Assembly: GCF_017868775.1 (NCBI RefSeq)
Contig: NZ_CP053381.1
Span: forward strand, 2,108,001-2,172,000
Direction: 5' to 3'
Source of the DNA: Billgrantia sulfidoxydans
Lineage (GTDB): Bacteria; Pseudomonadota; Gammaproteobacteria; Pseudomonadales; Halomonadaceae
Length of the DNA: 64,000 bases
The notes below the pieces were generated by a model. It was given only the letters and a program-made list of their open reading frames with translations. It was not told the DNA's origin and did no database searches. Position 1 is the stretch's first letter; every line of letters starts with the position of its first letter. The position numbers and the translations under genes are program-made. This document shows, one piece after another, positions 7,191 through 19,428 of the stretch.

Positions 7191-8508
7191 CCTGGTCGCG
7201 CTTGTGCTGGCACCGTCCCCCGGCCCACGTCTCCAGTATGCTGCGGTCGTCGCCCAGCATCATCAGGGCGAACAGCCGCTCGCCGAGGGTCTTGCAACGG
7301 GCATGACGGCGCCCAAGCAGCGGTGAGCCGTCGGGGTCGATGACGACGAAGTCGGCCTCCATGCCGGGGGCGAGGCGGCCGATCTTGTCGTCCAGCGAGA
7401 GCGCCTTGGCGTTGCCCAGGGTGAGGCCGTAGAGGCCTTGCCAGGCGGTCAGCGGCTGGCCGCGCAGCTGGCCTACCTGGTAGCCAGCCTTGAGCGTGGC
7501 GAGGCCGGAGAGGTCGGTGCCGCCGCCGATGTCGCTGGCGTAGGTGATGTTGAGGCCGACCTCGCGTGCCGCCAGGCGGTCGAACAGGCCGCTGCCGAGG
7601 AACATGTTGGAGCTGGGGCAGAAGGCGATGTTGGCGCCGCGCTCGGCCAGCCGGCCACGCATCTCCTGGTCGAGGTGGATGCCGTGGGCGAAGGTGCTGC
7701 GCGGGCCGACCAGCCCGGACTGCTCGTAGACTTCGAGATAGTCGCGGCTCTCGGGGAACAGCTCGGCCACCCAGTCGAGCTCGCCGGGGTTCTCCGAGAG
7801 GTGGGTCTGCAGCCACAGGCTCGGGTCGTTGCGCAGCAGGCCGCCGGTGGCGTCGAGCTGCTGGCGGGTGGAGGTCGGGGCGAAGCGCGGGGTCAGGCTG
7901 TAGCCCAGGCGCCCTCTGCCGTGCCACTCGCCGATCAGCCGTTCGGTGTCGCGAATGCCGCCGACGGTGTCGTCGCACAGCGCTTCGGGGGCGTTGCGGT
8001 CCATCAGCACCTTGCCGGCCAGCATGCGCAGGTCGCGCTCGCGGCAGGCCGAGAAGAAGGCTTCCACCGAGGTGGGGTGGCTGGAGCAGAACACCTGGGC
8101 GGTGGTGGTGCCGACCCGCAGCATCTCGTCGAGGAAGGCGTTGGAGATCACTTCGGCCCGCTCGCGCTGGGCGAAGCCGCACTCTTCGGGGAAGGTGTAC
8201 TCGTTCAGCCAGTCCAGCAGCTGACGCCCGTAGGAGGCCATGATCTCCAGCTGCACGTAGTGCACGTGGCTGTCGATGAAGCCGGGCATCACCAGCTTGC
8301 CGCGGTGATCCACCGTCTCGATGCCTTCGGGCAGGCGTGGTGCCAGCGTGGCGTAGTCGTCGATGGCCTTGATCCGGCCATTCTCCAGCCACAGCGCGCC
8401 GTCGGCGTAATGGCGCACGCTGCCTTCGGCTGGCTTGTCGTCCTCGCCGGGGTCGGCATCGAAGCTCAGCAGTTCGGCGCGTATCACGCGGGAGTCGTTG
8501 TTCGTCAT
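7186..8508 (-). CDS. guaD: Guanine deaminase
   Basis: 440 residues of the amidohydrolase family, hydrolysing guanine to xanthine and ammonia in the cytoplasm. The zinc-binding signature PGFIDSHVHYVQ is near residue 80, followed by CSSHPTSVEAFF, LQTHLSENPGE, FAHGIHLD, FCPSSNMFLGSG and the metal-ligand aspartate in TYASDIGGGTD, all characteristic of GuaD. Length is normal for the family. Its TAG stop is provided by the terminal CCTAGG of a MITE-like element, so the last residues (HKRDQA) may be altered from the ancestral end. It lies 176 bases downstream of xdhC in the same direction and completes a purine-oxidation block. Confidence 0.93.
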   Translation of the reverse strand: MTNNDSRVIRAELLSFDADPGEDDKPAEGSVRHYADGALWLENGRIKAIDDYATLAPRLPEGIETVDHRGKLVMPGFIDSHVHYVQLEIMASYGRQLLDWLNEYTFPEECGFAQRERAEVISNAFLDEMLRVGTTTAQVFCSSHPTSVEAFFSACRERDLRMLAGKVLMDRNAPEALCDDTVGGIRDTERLIGEWHGRGRLGYSLTPRFAPTSTRQQLDATGGLLRNDPSLWLQTHLSENPGELDWVAELFPESRDYLEVYEQSGLVGPRSTFAHGIHLDQEMRGRLAERGANIAFCPSSNMFLGSGLFDRLAAREVGLNITYASDIGGGTDLSGLATLKAGYQVGQLRGQPLTAWQGLYGLTLGNAKALSLDDKIGRLAPGMEADFVVIDPDGSPLLGRRHARCKTLGERLFALMMLGDDRSILETWAGGRCQHKRDQA

Positions 8509-8684
8509 GTCTGGGGCTCTTTGATTGCAATCATCGGGCTGTTCCGGCGGCAGGACTGCGAGGAGGCGCTGTGAATCCTTCCCCGGACGCTACATTTGCC
8601 ATCCCTGGCAATGACCTCCTCTTCGTCCTGCCCCCGGCGCCCGATAGCCAGCGTCGTGGTCAGGAAATTGTCTGCACCGGATTG

Positions 8685-9551
8685 TTAGAACAGAGCACGC
8701 AGTTCGGCCGGCTCCAGGCCGCGCTGATCGGCGCGCTCGGCTTTGCCCACCATCGGCAGCAGTTCGGCCAGGGCGGCGATGGCGATGGCGTAGGGCGTCT
8801 TGTCGCCGCCTCTGATCGGTTCGCCATTGGCGTCCCTGGTCATGCCGATGGGGCAGCGCACCCGGGCCAGGGCCGCGTCGTCGTGGCCGGCATCGGTGAG
8901 CCGCGAACGGAAGCTGGCCCACTTGCTCTTGGAGCCGATCAGGCCGATGGAGGCGATGTCGTCGCGCTGGAGCAGGGCGTCGACCAGGGCGCGATCCTCG
9001 GCGTGGTCGTGGGTCAGCACCAGTGCGTGGCTGCCTGCCGGCAGTGCCGCCACGGCGGCCTGCGGGTCCGGGGCGTGGCGGCAGGCCAGGCGCGGTTGCT
9101 CCTTGGTCCAGGCCGGGAAGACGCCCTCGCGGCTGTCGTGCCACAGCACACGCCAGGGCAGCGGGGCGGCCAGGCGCACCAGTTCGTTGCCGACGTGGCC
9201 GGCACCGAAGATGGCCAGCGTGGTCGCGCTGCCGGGGAACACCTCCAGCAGCACGTTGACGAAGCCGCCGCAGCACTGGCCGCTGCGCCCGCCCAGGGCG
9301 AAGGCCTCGAGGCTCATGCCGGCTTCGCCCTGTGCCAGCTTCTCGCGGGCGGCGTCGATCACCTGGAACTCGAAGGTGCCGCCACCCAAGGTGTCGAACA
9401 CTTCGCTCTCGCTGATCACCATGCGCGCGCCGGGCTCGCGGGGCGTGGAGCCGGCGCTGGTCACCACCGTGGCCAGCGCGTGGGGCAGCCCCTCGCGCTG
9501 CAGCCGGTGCAGCGCCTCGTGCCAGGCCTGCGGACGCGGCGCGTTCATCAC
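8685..9551 (-). CDS. xdhC: Xanthine dehydrogenase accessory protein XdhC
   Basis: 288 residues with the XdhC N-terminal block (LATVVTSAGSTPREPGARM), a Cys-rich QCCGGFV segment and a Rossmann-like IFGAGHVGNELV region. XdhC binds the molybdenum cofactor, helps sulfurate it and inserts it into the XdhB subunit. The start overlaps the xdhB stop by 4 bases (ATGA), so translation is probably coupled. Order xdhA-xdhB-xdhC is the common proteobacterial arrangement. Confidence 0.93.
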   Translation of the reverse strand: MMNAPRPQAWHEALHRLQREGLPHALATVVTSAGSTPREPGARMVISESEVFDTLGGGTFEFQVIDAAREKLAQGEAGMSLEAFALGGRSGQCCGGFVNVLLEVFPGSATTLAIFGAGHVGNELVRLAAPLPWRVLWHDSREGVFPAWTKEQPRLACRHAPDPQAAVAALPAGSHALVLTHDHAEDRALVDALLQRDDIASIGLIGSKSKWASFRSRLTDAGHDDAALARVRCPIGMTRDANGEPIRGGDKTPYAIAIAALAELLPMVGKAERADQRGLEPAELRALF

Positions 9552-11999
9552 ACCGCTCCCCGCGCGGCATCATAGCGGCTGCGCAGGTCCTCGGCGGCCA
9601 GCAGCACCCGCTCCGGCGTGGCCGGGGTGTCGAGTCGCGGGGCCTCGGCGTAGTCGGTGAGGCTCGCCAGGGCGTCGCGCAGCGCCGACCACACCGCCAT
9701 GCCGAGCATGAAGGGCGGTTCGCCCACCGCCTTGGAGCGGTAGATGCTGGCCATGGAGTTGGGGTGGCCCTCCATCAGCTTGACGTTGAACACCGGCGGC
9801 AGGTCGCCGTAGGTGGGGATTTTGTAGGTGGCGGGGCCGTCGGAGATGAGCCGGCCGGCCTCGTTCCACTTCAGCTCCTCGCTGGTCAGCCAGCCCATGC
9901 CCTGGATGAAACCGCCTTCCACCTGGCCGAGGTCGATGGCCGGGTTCAGCGAATCGCCCACGTCGTGCAGGATATCGACCCGCTCGACCTGATACTCGCC
10001 GGTCAGGGTGTCGACGCTGACCTCAGCCACGGCGGCGCCAAAGGCGTAGTAGTAGAAGGGGCGGCCCTGGCCGGTGTTGCGGTCGTAGTGGATCAGCGGC
10101 GTGGCGTAGAAGCCCTTCTCGGAGAGCGAGATGCGGTTGAGATAGGCCGCCTGGACCAGCTCGCCCCAGGGAATGCGACGCTCGCTCTCGCCGTGGCCTG
10201 CCACTAGGTGGCCGGCTTCCATACGCATCTCTTCGCGGTCGAGGCCCTGATCCTTGTAGAGGTGCTCGTGGGCGAAGTCGAACAGGCGCTGCTTGAGCCT
10301 GACGCAGGCGTCGCGGGCGGCCTGGCCGTTGAGGTCGGCGCCGCTGGAGGCCGCGGTGGGCGAGGTGTTGGGCACTTTGTCGGTACGGGTGGCGGTGATG
10401 CGCACCTCGTCGACGTCGAGCCCCAGCTCGCGGGCCACCACCTGGCAGATCTTGGTGTGCAGGCCCTGGCCCATCTCGGTGCCGCCGTGATTGATCATCA
10501 CGCTGCCGTCGGTGTAGACGTGCAGCAGGGCGCCGGCCTGGTTGAGATGCTTGGCGGTGAAGGAGATGCCGAACTTCACCGGGGTCAGCGCCAGGCCGCG
10601 CTTGATGATCGGGCTCTCGGCGTTGAACTCGGTGATGGCGTGGCGCCGCGCCCAGTAGTCGCTGCTGGTCTCGAGCTGCTCGACCAGCTCCTTGAGCAGG
10701 CCGATCTGGTCCACCTGCTGGCCGTAGTGGGTGGTCTGGCGGCCGGGGCGGTAGAAGTTGCGCTTGCGCACCGTCAGCGGGTCTTCGCCGATGCGCCGGG
10801 CGATGTCGTCCATCGCCGCTTCGATCACCATCATGCCCTGGGGGCCGCCGAAGCCGCGGAAGGCGGTATTCGAGGCGGTATGGGTACGCGCTCGGTGGCC
10901 GGTTACCCGGGCTTCGCCCAAGGAGTAGGCGTTGTCGCTGTGGAACATGGCGCGGTCGACGATGGCGTCCGAGAGATCGGGGGAGTAGCCGCAGTCGCCG
11001 ATCACGGTGATCTCGCCGCCCTGGATCACGCCCTGCTCATCCACGCCGAGGCGGTAGCGGTTGTGGAACGGGTGGCGCTTGCCGGTGACGCGCATGTCGT
11101 CGGCGCGGGGCAGGCGCACGCGGGTGGTGCGGCCGGTGCGGCGGGCGATCAGCGCGGCGATGCAGGCCCAGGGCGAGGCCTGGGTTTCCTTGCCGCCGAA
11201 GCCGCCGCCCATGCGGCGCACCTCCACGGTCACGGCGTGGAAGGGGATGCCCAGCACCTCGGCCACCAGCTTCTGGGTCTCGCTGGGGTGCTGGTTGGAG
11301 GTGTGGACGATGACACCCTCGTCTTCGGTGGGTTGCACCAGGCAGGCCTGGCCCTCCAGGTAGAAGTGCTCCTGGCCGCCGACGAACTGCTCCGCCTCGA
11401 CCACGTGGGCGGCGTTGGCCAGCGCCTGCTCCCAATCGCCGCTCTGCTGCACGTGGGTGGGGCGCACGAACTCGCCGCGCTCGGCGGCAGCCACCGGGTC
11501 GAGACAGGCCGGCTGTTCGTCGATCTCGATCACTGCGGCCTGCACCGCCTCGCGTGCGGCGCGGTGGCTCTCGGCGGCCACGGCGAACATCACCTGGCCG
11601 ACGTAGCTGATCTCCTCCTCGACGAAGATGGGGTCGCCGGGGAAGACGGGGCCGATATCGGTGTGGCCCGGAACGTCATGGAAGCCGATGACATCGACCA
11701 CGCCCGGCATGGCGCGAACCTTGTCCAGGTCGAGCCGCGTCAGGCGGCCGTGGGCGACGGGGGAGAGGCCCAGCGCCACGTGCAGGGTGTCGGCCGGCGC
11801 CTTGAGGTCGTCGATGTAGGCGGCGCGGCCGGTAACGTGCTTGACTGCGCTCTCGTGGGCGCGGGCGTGCGGATGCGGCGCGGCATGGACGGTGTCGCGC
11901 GCCAAGGGGCTCGAACCCTTGATGCGTCCGTCGAGCTCGTGGCGGGCTGTCGCGGACTCGGCGCTCACGTCGGCAGCCATCTCTGTCGATTTGTTCAGC

Positions 12000-12016
<17 letters not shown>
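9548..12016 (-). CDS. xdhB: Xanthine dehydrogenase, molybdopterin-binding subunit XdhB
   Basis: 822 residues, the molybdenum-cofactor subunit that oxidises hypoxanthine to xanthine and xanthine to urate. It begins with the a/b hammerhead region (VKHVTGRAAYIDDL). Substrate and cofactor motifs follow: GGQEHFYLEGQ, RRMGGGFGGKETQ, RGFGGPQGM, GGTEMGQGLHTK, and GEPPFMLGMAVW near the C-terminus with its glutamate. The start overlaps the end of xdhA by 17 bases. The ten or so residues before the conserved region are variable, so a slightly later start is possible. It is transcribed with xdhA and xdhC. Confidence 0.95.
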
Positions 12017-13463
<1,447 letters not shown>

Positions 13464-13543
13464 CGCCTTGTCTCTTGTTGACGTTGTGATAGCTGACCCA
13501 TCGCCACGCGGCATGGTGCATCGCAAGGTGCGGTCGCCGCGTG

Positions 13544-13559
13544 TTGACCAAATGGTCAG
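13544..13559. promoter_or_regulatory. RutR-like operator 3 (TTGACCAAATGGTCAG)
   Basis: Near-perfect match to the E. coli RutR consensus TTGACCA-NN-TGGTCAA, 80 bases before the xdhA start and in the xdhA / tetR divergent region. It could control both promoters. Two related sites lie before the purine permease. Confidence 0.7.
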
Positions 13560-13739
13560 GATGATCTCAGGATGGGCCAGATTGTCGCACTTTGCAAGGG
13601 GCAAAATGGGCACGGCACGGCAGCAGGCTGACCAAGAGGGGGCAGGGCACCTGGTGCGCCACCGATGGTCTCATTTGCAGGAAGCCCCGCGGTGGGGCAC
13701 TCTCTTGGCTTTCCCCATTCACAGGGCAGGGGCCTGTCA

Positions 13740-14423
13740 ATGACAGACGTGACTGAAACCGAGACCTTGCAGTCTCCTCGGCAGGGTGGCGAGAGCAATG
13801 GCGCCACTCGCGAACGCAACGAGCGTGAGATTCTCGAAGCCGCCGAGCGGGTCTTCGCCCAGTACGGTTACCGTGGCGCCAGCGTACAGGCCATCGCCGA
13901 GGAGGCGGGGCTGCCCAAGTCCAACGTGCTCTACTACATGGGCAACAAGCGCGGCCTCTACGTGCGGCTGCTCGAGCGCATGATGGCGCGCTGGAATGCC
14001 CTGCTCGACGACATCAGCGTGGAGGACGACCCCGCCGATGTACTCGAGGCGTTCATCCGCAGCAAGATGCAGCTCTCCCGCCGTCATCCCGAGGGGTCGA
14101 GGCTGTTCGCCGCCGAGATCCTGGGTGGCGCACCTTTCCTGCAGGACTATCTGCGCGGCGAGTTGCGGGAGTGGGTGCAGACCCGGGCCAGGGTCTTCGA
14201 GCAGTGGGAGGAGCGGGGCCTGATGGACCCTGTCGATCCGGTATGGCTGATCTTCCTGATCTGGTCGGCCACCCAGCACTACGCCGACTTCGAGGCCCAG
14301 GTGCTGGGCATTACCGGCAAGGACGAGATCAGCGATGCCGACGTCGAACGGATCACCCAGTTCCTGACCCAGGTGATCCTCAAGGGGTGTGGGGTGAGGC
14401 CTGCCTCGGCAACGCCAGGCTGA
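13740..14423 (+). CDS. RutR-type TetR-family transcriptional regulator
   Basis: 227 residues. The N-terminal TetR helix-turn-helix is intact (ILEAAERVFAQYGYRG, VQAIAEEAGLPKSNVLYYMGNK), and the C-terminal part (WNALLDDIS, FIRSKMQLSRRHPEGSRLF) resembles the RutR ligand domain. E. coli RutR binds uracil/thymine and also acts on purine genes. Here the gene is divergent from xdhA and a RutR-like operator lies between them, so purine-gene control is likely. Start chosen at ATG 13740; the frame extends up to 13665 without a recognisable domain. Its 3' end overlaps the convergent arsJ by 44 bases. The ligand is not predictable. Confidence 0.8.
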   Translation: MTDVTETETLQSPRQGGESNGATRERNEREILEAAERVFAQYGYRGASVQAIAEEAGLPKSNVLYYMGNKRGLYVRLLERMMARWNALLDDISVEDDPADVLEAFIRSKMQLSRRHPEGSRLFAAEILGGAPFLQDYLRGELREWVQTRARVFEQWEERGLMDPVDPVWLIFLIWSATQHYADFEAQVLGITGKDEISDADVERITQFLTQVILKGCGVRPASATPG

Positions 14424-15603
14424 TCGCCACCGTGGCCGTGAGCATGGCGCTCGACACCCACAGCGTGGCGCTCAGGCCGCCGGTCATGTAGAGCCAGCCG
14501 GAGAGCAGGGTGCCGATCAGCCGGCCCATGGCGTTGGCCATGTAGTAGAAGCCCACGTCCAGCGAGACCCCGTCCGAGCGCGCCATGCGCACGATCAGGA
14601 AGCTGTGCAGGCTGGAGTTCACCGCGAACACCGCGCCGAACAGCAACAGCCCGCCCAACAACACCGCTTGCGGCTGCCACTCCCGCTGAAGACCGAGCGC
14701 GATCAGCGCCGGCAGCGCCGCCAGCGCCGCGGCCCAGGCGATGGCGGCGCCGCGTCCTGCCGTGTGCCCGGTGATGCGTGGCGCCACCGCCTGCACCGCC
14801 CCGTAGCCGATCACCCACAGCGCCAGGAAGCCGCCCACTCGCCAATGGTCCCAGCCGAACTGGGTGGCGAGAAACACCGGCAGCGCCACCACGAACCAGA
14901 CGTCGCGGGCGCCGAACAGGAACATCCGCGCCGCCGAGAGAATGTTGATTGCACGGCTCTTGGAGAGTATCTCGCGAAACTTCGGCTTGGCCTTGGCGCG
15001 ACCCAGGTCGGCGTCGAGGCGGGCGAGCGAGAGGCCGAGCACGCCGGCGAGCATCAGCGCCATGGCAAGGATCGCGCCCTGGAAGCCGATCAGCGTGAGC
15101 AGCAGCCCGCCGAGAAAGAACCCCACCCCCTTGAGCGCATTCTTCGAGCCGGTGAGCAGCGCCACCCAGCGGTAGAGCGAGGTGTGCCCCTCGTCGCCCG
15201 CCGGTACCAGGCCCTTGATCGCGCTCTTGGCGCTCATCTTGTTGAGGTCCTTGGCGATGCCCGAGAGCGCCTGGGCCGCCATCACCCAGGGCACCGTGAG
15301 CCAGGCCGTGGGAAGGAGCAGCATGGCCAGGGCGACGAACTGCAGGCCCAGCCCCAGGTTCATGGTGCGGTTGAGCCCCAGTCGCGCGCCCAGCCAGCCG
15401 CCTACCAGGTTGGTCACCACGCCGAAGAACTCGTAGAACAGGAACAGCAGCGCCACTTCCAGCGCCGAATAGCCGAGCTGGTGGAAGTGGAGCACCACCA
15501 GCATGCGCAGGGCGCCGTCGGTGAGCGTGAAGCCCCAGTAGTTGCCGGTGACCAGCAGATACTGGCGCACCTCGCGGGGCAGGGCGGCAACGCGGGCGAT
15601 CAT
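14380..15603 (-). CDS. arsJ: Organoarsenical efflux MFS transporter ArsJ
   Basis: 407 residues with about 12 predicted membrane helices. It begins [20 protein letters not shown] and contains [19 protein letters not shown] and [16 protein letters not shown], which I recognise from ArsJ. ArsJ exports 1-arseno-3-phosphoglycerate, the unstable product made when GAPDH uses arsenate instead of phosphate. The pairing supports the call: it starts inside the end of a GAPDH gene (4-base ATGA overlap). No arsC or arsR gene is visible in the window. Its 3' end overlaps the convergent regulator gene. Confidence 0.9.
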   Translation of the reverse strand: MIARVAALPREVRQYLLVTGNYWGFTLTDGALRMLVVLHFHQLGYSALEVALLFLFYEFFGVVTNLVGGWLGARLGLNRTMNLGLGLQFVALAMLLLPTAWLTVPWVMAAQALSGIAKDLNKMSAKSAIKGLVPAGDEGHTSLYRWVALLTGSKNALKGVGFFLGGLLLTLIGFQGAILAMALMLAGVLGLSLARLDADLGRAKAKPKFREILSKSRAINILSAARMFLFGARDVWFVVALPVFLATQFGWDHWRVGGFLALWVIGYGAVQAVAPRITGHTAGRGAAIAWAAALAALPALIALGLQREWQPQAVLLGGLLLFGAVFAVNSSLHSFLIVRMARSDGVSLDVGFYYMANAMGRLIGTLLSGWLYMTGGLSATLWVSSAMLTATVAISLALPRQASPHTP

Positions 15604-16634
15604 CCTTCGCCGCTCTCGACCCCGGTGGCTTTCCCCACCTTGGCGGCCAGCTCCGCCGTGCGGCAGGCGTAGCCGTACTCGTTGTCGTACCAGGCGTAGA
15701 GCTTCACCTGGGTGCCGGCCACCACCATGGTGGAGAGCGCGTCGACGATGGAACTGCGCGGGTCGCTGCGATAGTCGATGGAGACCAGCGGGCGCTCCTC
15801 ATAGCCCAGGATGCCGGCCAGCTCGCCCTCGGCGGCCTGCTTGAGCATTGCGTTGACTTCCTCGACCGTGGTCTCGCGCGCCACCTCGAACACCATGTCG
15901 GTGAGCGAGGCGTTTGCCAGCGGCACGCGCACGGCGTGGCCGTTGAGCTTGCCGGTGAGCTCCGGGAAGATCGCGGTGATCGCCTTGGCCGAGCCGGTGG
16001 TGGTAGGGATCAGGCTCATGCCGCAGGCCCGCGCACGGCGCAGGTCCTTGTGCGGAGCGTCGAGAATCACCTGGGTATTGGTGATGTCGTGGATGGTGGT
16101 CATCGAGCCGTGGCGGATGCCGAGCCGCTCGTGGATCACCTTGACCACCGGGGCCAGGCAGTTGGTGGTGCAGCTCGCCGCGGTGACGATGCGATGGCTG
16201 GCGGGGTCGAAGAGGTGGTCGTTGACCCCCATCACCACGTTGAGCACGCCTTCCTCCTTCACCGGCGCGCTGACCACCACGCGCTTTACGCCCTGGTCCA
16301 GGTAGCCTTGGAGCTTGGCGCTCGTCTTCATCTTGCCCGAGCACTCGATCACCACGTCGCAGTCGGACCAGTCGGTGTCGGCGATCTCGCGATTGGAGCT
16401 GAAGGCGATGCGCTTGCCGGCCACCTCGATGGCGTCCTCGGTCGACGTGATATCATCGCCGCCGCCGCTCCACTGGCCGTGTACCGAGTCGAACTGCAGC
16501 AGGTGGGCGAAGGTGGCGGCGTCGCCGCCCGGGTCGTTGATGCGCACGAACTCGAGGTCCGGGTTGGTCCAGCCGGCGCGCAGCGCCAGGCGACCGATGC
16601 GACCGAAACCGTTGATGCCGATGCGTAGGGTCAT
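15600..16634 (-). CDS. ArsJ-associated glyceraldehyde-3-phosphate dehydrogenase
   Basis: 344 residues with the Rossmann motif [13 protein letters not shown], the active-site cysteine in [12 protein letters not shown], the catalytic histidine region and the C-terminal [13 protein letters not shown]. With arsenate it forms 1-arseno-3-phosphoglycerate, which ArsJ then exports. The arsenate role is inferred from the coupled arsJ; a second, glycolytic GAPDH would be expected elsewhere in the genome. It is the first gene of the pair, and its promoter region contains an ArsR-like inverted repeat. Confidence 0.9.
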   Translation of the reverse strand: MTLRIGINGFGRIGRLALRAGWTNPDLEFVRINDPGGDAATFAHLLQFDSVHGQWSGGGDDITSTEDAIEVAGKRIAFSSNREIADTDWSDCDVVIECSGKMKTSAKLQGYLDQGVKRVVVSAPVKEEGVLNVVMGVNDHLFDPASHRIVTAASCTTNCLAPVVKVIHERLGIRHGSMTTIHDITNTQVILDAPHKDLRRARACGMSLIPTTTGSAKAITAIFPELTGKLNGHAVRVPLANASLTDMVFEVARETTVEEVNAMLKQAAEGELAGILGYEERPLVSIDYRSDPRSSIVDALSTMVVAGTQVKLYAWYDNEYGYACRTAELAAKVGKATGVESGEG

Positions 16635-16687
16635 GTCGGGGCTCTCGTGTTTGTAGAGAAAGTCGTGAGTGAATGTCGGGTGGCGAA

Positions 16688-16707
16688 ATATATGGCAAAT
16701 CGTATAT
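16688..16707. promoter_or_regulatory. ArsR-like inverted repeat between gapdh and hrpB
   Basis: ATATATG-GCAAAT-CGTATAT pairs at 6 of 7 positions in each arm. AT-rich repeats of this type are typical operators of ArsR/SmtB repressors, and it lies 54 bases upstream of the arsenate-linked GAPDH gene. The repressor itself is not in the window. Confidence 0.45.
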
Positions 16708-16726
16708 GAAGCGAGATGACAATTCG

Positions 16727-19243
16727 ATGACGCCTGGCGGCGAACTGCCCATCGATGCCCAGCTGTCGCCGATTCGCCAGGCGCTGGCCGCGCATTCCCG
16801 CGTGCTGCTCGTCGCCGAACCTGGGGCGGGCAAGACCACCCGGGTGCCGCTGGCGCTGCTGAACGAGACCTGGTGCCGGGGTGAGCGCGACGCAGGCCGC
16901 CTGCTGCTGTTGGAACCGCGGCGTGTGGCCGCTCGCCTGGCCGCCGGCTTCATGGCGGAAAGCCTGGGCGAAAGAGTAGGGGAGACCGTGGGCTACCGCA
17001 TGCGCGGCGAGAGCCGGGTAGGGCCCAACACGCGGCTCGAGGTGGTCACCCAGGGGGTGCTGACGCGGATGCTACAGGACGACCCCCTGCTCGAAGGGGT
17101 GAGCGGCATCGTCTTCGACGAGTTCCACGAGCGCAGTCTGGAGGCCGACCTGGGGCTGGCCCTGGCGCTGGATGCCCAGTCGGTGCGTGACGACCTGCGC
17201 CTGCTGGTGATGTCGGCCACCCTCGATGTCGAGGCGCTGCTCGGCGTGCTCGGCGAAGCCACGCCACTGCTCGAGAGCCAGGGGCGCAGCTTCCCGGTGG
17301 AGACCCGCTACCGTCCGCTCAGCTTTCGCTCCAGCGCCAGCTCTCGCGACGACGCTGCAAGCCAGCAGGCGATAGCGGTAGGGGAAGCCCTTGCCCTGAG
17401 CGAAGGCGATGCCTTGGTGTTCCTGCCCGGGGTGGCCGAGATCCGCCGCCTGGCGCGTGAGCTGGCCAGCCGTCGGCCCGAACTGGCGGTGCGTGAGCTG
17501 CACGGGCGGCTGCCCCTCGAAGAGCAGCGTCGTGCCTTGAAGCCCGAGCCCAACGGTCGGCGGCGCGTGGTGCTCTCCACCGCCATCGCCGAATCCAGCG
17601 TCACCGTGGATGGCGTACGCATCGTCATCGATGCCGGCCAGGAGCGGGTGCCGGTGTTCCAGCCGCGCAGCGGGCTCAGCCGCCTGGAGACCCGTCGCGT
17701 CAACCGTGCCAGCGCTGACCAGCGCCGTGGCAGGGCCGGGCGTCAGGGGCCGGGGCTTTGCCTGCGCCTGTGGGCTGAGGAGCAGCCGCTGCCGGCCCAC
17801 GGCGAGCCCGAAATATTGCAGGCCGACCTCGCTCCGCTGGCCTTCGAGCTGGCGCGCTGGGGGATCGTCGAACCGAGCGCGCTGGCCTGGATCACGCCGC
17901 CGCCGGCCGGGGCGCTGGCCGCGGGGCGCCGCCTGCTGCAGCGGCTCGGCTTGATGGACGACGGCTTCCTGCTCACCGAGCTGGGTCGAAGCTGTGTACG
18001 CTGGCCCACGCATCCGCGCCTGGCGGCGATGCTGGCGCGTGCCGGCGAACTCGACGCCGTGCCGCTGGCCTGTGCCCTGGTGGCGACGTTGGAGGGACGC
18101 GATCTCGACGGCGAACAGGACCTGGAGCGCACGCTGCAGGCCCGCCTGGCGCAGCCCGCCGCGCACCGCCAATGGCAGCGCGAGGCCCAGCGCCTGGCCC
18201 GCATTGGCGGCGTGGGTCTGGAGGTGCCGAGCTTGGCGCCGCTGGGGGAGCTGCTGGCCCTGGCCTATCCGGACCGGGTGGCTCAGCGCATTCACCACGA
18301 CGCGGGGCCGGGACGCTTCCGCCTGGCGTCGGGCGGGCTGGCGACTCTGCCCGAGCGGCATCCGCTGGCCCATGCCGAGCTGCTGGTGGCCGCCGATCTC
18401 GACGGCCAAGCCAGCGGGGCTCGCATCTTTCGCGGCGTGGTCATCGCGCGGTCACGGCTCGAGGCGCTGTTTCCCGAAACGCGAGAGTGGCGGGCGAGCC
18501 TGGAGTGGTCGGAGGAGCAGGGGCGCCTGGTCGGCGAGCAGGTACGCGGCCTGGGGGCGGTGGTGCTCGAGCGCAAGCCATTGCAGTCGCTGCCGCCGGA
18601 GGCGGTGCGTCAGGCACTGCTCGACGCCCTGCGTCGGCGCGGTGAGCTGCCCTTCGACGACAGCACCGAGCAGCTGCGTGGCAGGGTGGCGCTGCTGCGC
18701 CAGGCGTTGGGCTCTCGGGGGGATCAAGACTGTGATGATGAGCAGGATTGGCCCGACTGGTCGTTGTCGGCGCTGCTCGATGAGCTGGAAGCCTGGCTGG
18801 GACCGCACCTCGATGGGGTCAGAAGCCTCGACGCGGTGGCGCGGCTGCCGCTGGGTCGCTTTCTGCTCGATAGCCTCGACTGGTCGCTGCGCAGCCGCCT
18901 CGATGCGCTGGCGCCGGAGCGTCTCGAAGTGCCCAGCGGCTCCCGGATCCGTCTCGACTACACGCCGTGCCTGGAGGGCCGGCCACCGGTACTGGCGGTG
19001 AAGCTGCAGGAGACCTTCGGCTGGCGGGAGTCGCCGCGAATCGCCGAGGGGAGGGTGGCGGTGCTGCTGCACCTGCTCTCGCCGGCGCGGCGCCCGCTGC
19101 AGGTCACCGCGGATCTCGCCAGCTTCTGGGCCAATGGCTATCCCGAGGTACGCCGCGAAATGCGCGGCCGCTACCCCAAGCACCCCTGGCCCGAGGACCC
19201 CACCACTGCCGAGGCCACCGCGCGGACCAAGCGCCGAGGGTAG
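16727..19243 (+). CDS. hrpB: ATP-dependent helicase HrpB
   Basis: 838 residues of the DEAH/DExH family. Motif I is [16 protein letters not shown], motif II reads DEFHER (with the F seen in HrpB), and motif III is MSATLD. Motif V/VI sequence [16 protein letters not shown] and [14 protein letters not shown] follow, and the HrpB C-terminal domain reaches the end of the protein ([10 protein letters not shown]). HrpB is a putative RNA helicase of unclear cellular role. I chose ATG 16727; the frame is open to 16673, but that stretch carries the probable operator for the opposite gene. It is divergent from the GAPDH gene. Confidence 0.92.
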   Translation: MTPGGELPIDAQLSPIRQALAAHSRVLLVAEPGAGKTTRVPLALLNETWCRGERDAGRLLLLEPRRVAARLAAGFMAESLGERVGETVGYRMRGESRVGPNTRLEVVTQGVLTRMLQDDPLLEGVSGIVFDEFHERSLEADLGLALALDAQSVRDDLRLLVMSATLDVEALLGVLGEATPLLESQGRSFPVETRYRPLSFRSSASSRDDAASQQAIAVGEALALSEGDALVFLPGVAEIRRLARELASRRPELAVRELHGRLPLEEQRRALKPEPNGRRRVVLSTAIAESSVTVDGVRIVIDAGQERVPVFQPRSGLSRLETRRVNRASADQRRGRAGRQGPGLCLRLWAEEQPLPAHGEPEILQADLAPLAFELARWGIVEPSALAWITPPPAGALAAGRRLLQRLGLMDDGFLLTELGRSCVRWPTHPRLAAMLARAGELDAVPLACALVATLEGRDLDGEQDLERTLQARLAQPAAHRQWQREAQRLARIGGVGLEVPSLAPLGELLALAYPDRVAQRIHHDAGPGRFRLASGGLATLPERHPLAHAELLVAADLDGQASGARIFRGVVIARSRLEALFPETREWRASLEWSEEQGRLVGEQVRGLGAVVLERKPLQSLPPEAVRQALLDALRRRGELPFDDSTEQLRGRVALLRQALGSRGDQDCDDEQDWPDWSLSALLDELEAWLGPHLDGVRSLDAVARLPLGRFLLDSLDWSLRSRLDALAPERLEVPSGSRIRLDYTPCLEGRPPVLAVKLQETFGWRESPRIAEGRVAVLLHLLSPARRPLQVTADLASFWANGYPEVRREMRGRYPKHPWPEDPTTAEATARTKRRG

Positions 19244-19428
19244 CCTTTGCACGCTGCCGCGCTCAGGCTTGACTAGGCCGCCGCTCCGGTAGGCCAGCGA
19301 CCCGCCGGGGCAACCGTTCGCCGAGCCAATCTGCCGTTCACCGAGTTCTCGTGGCGGCCGTCGCGATGACGCCATATGGTTCAGGCAACGGCGCCAGTGG
19401 CGCGCCAGTGCATGAGCGAGGCGAGACA

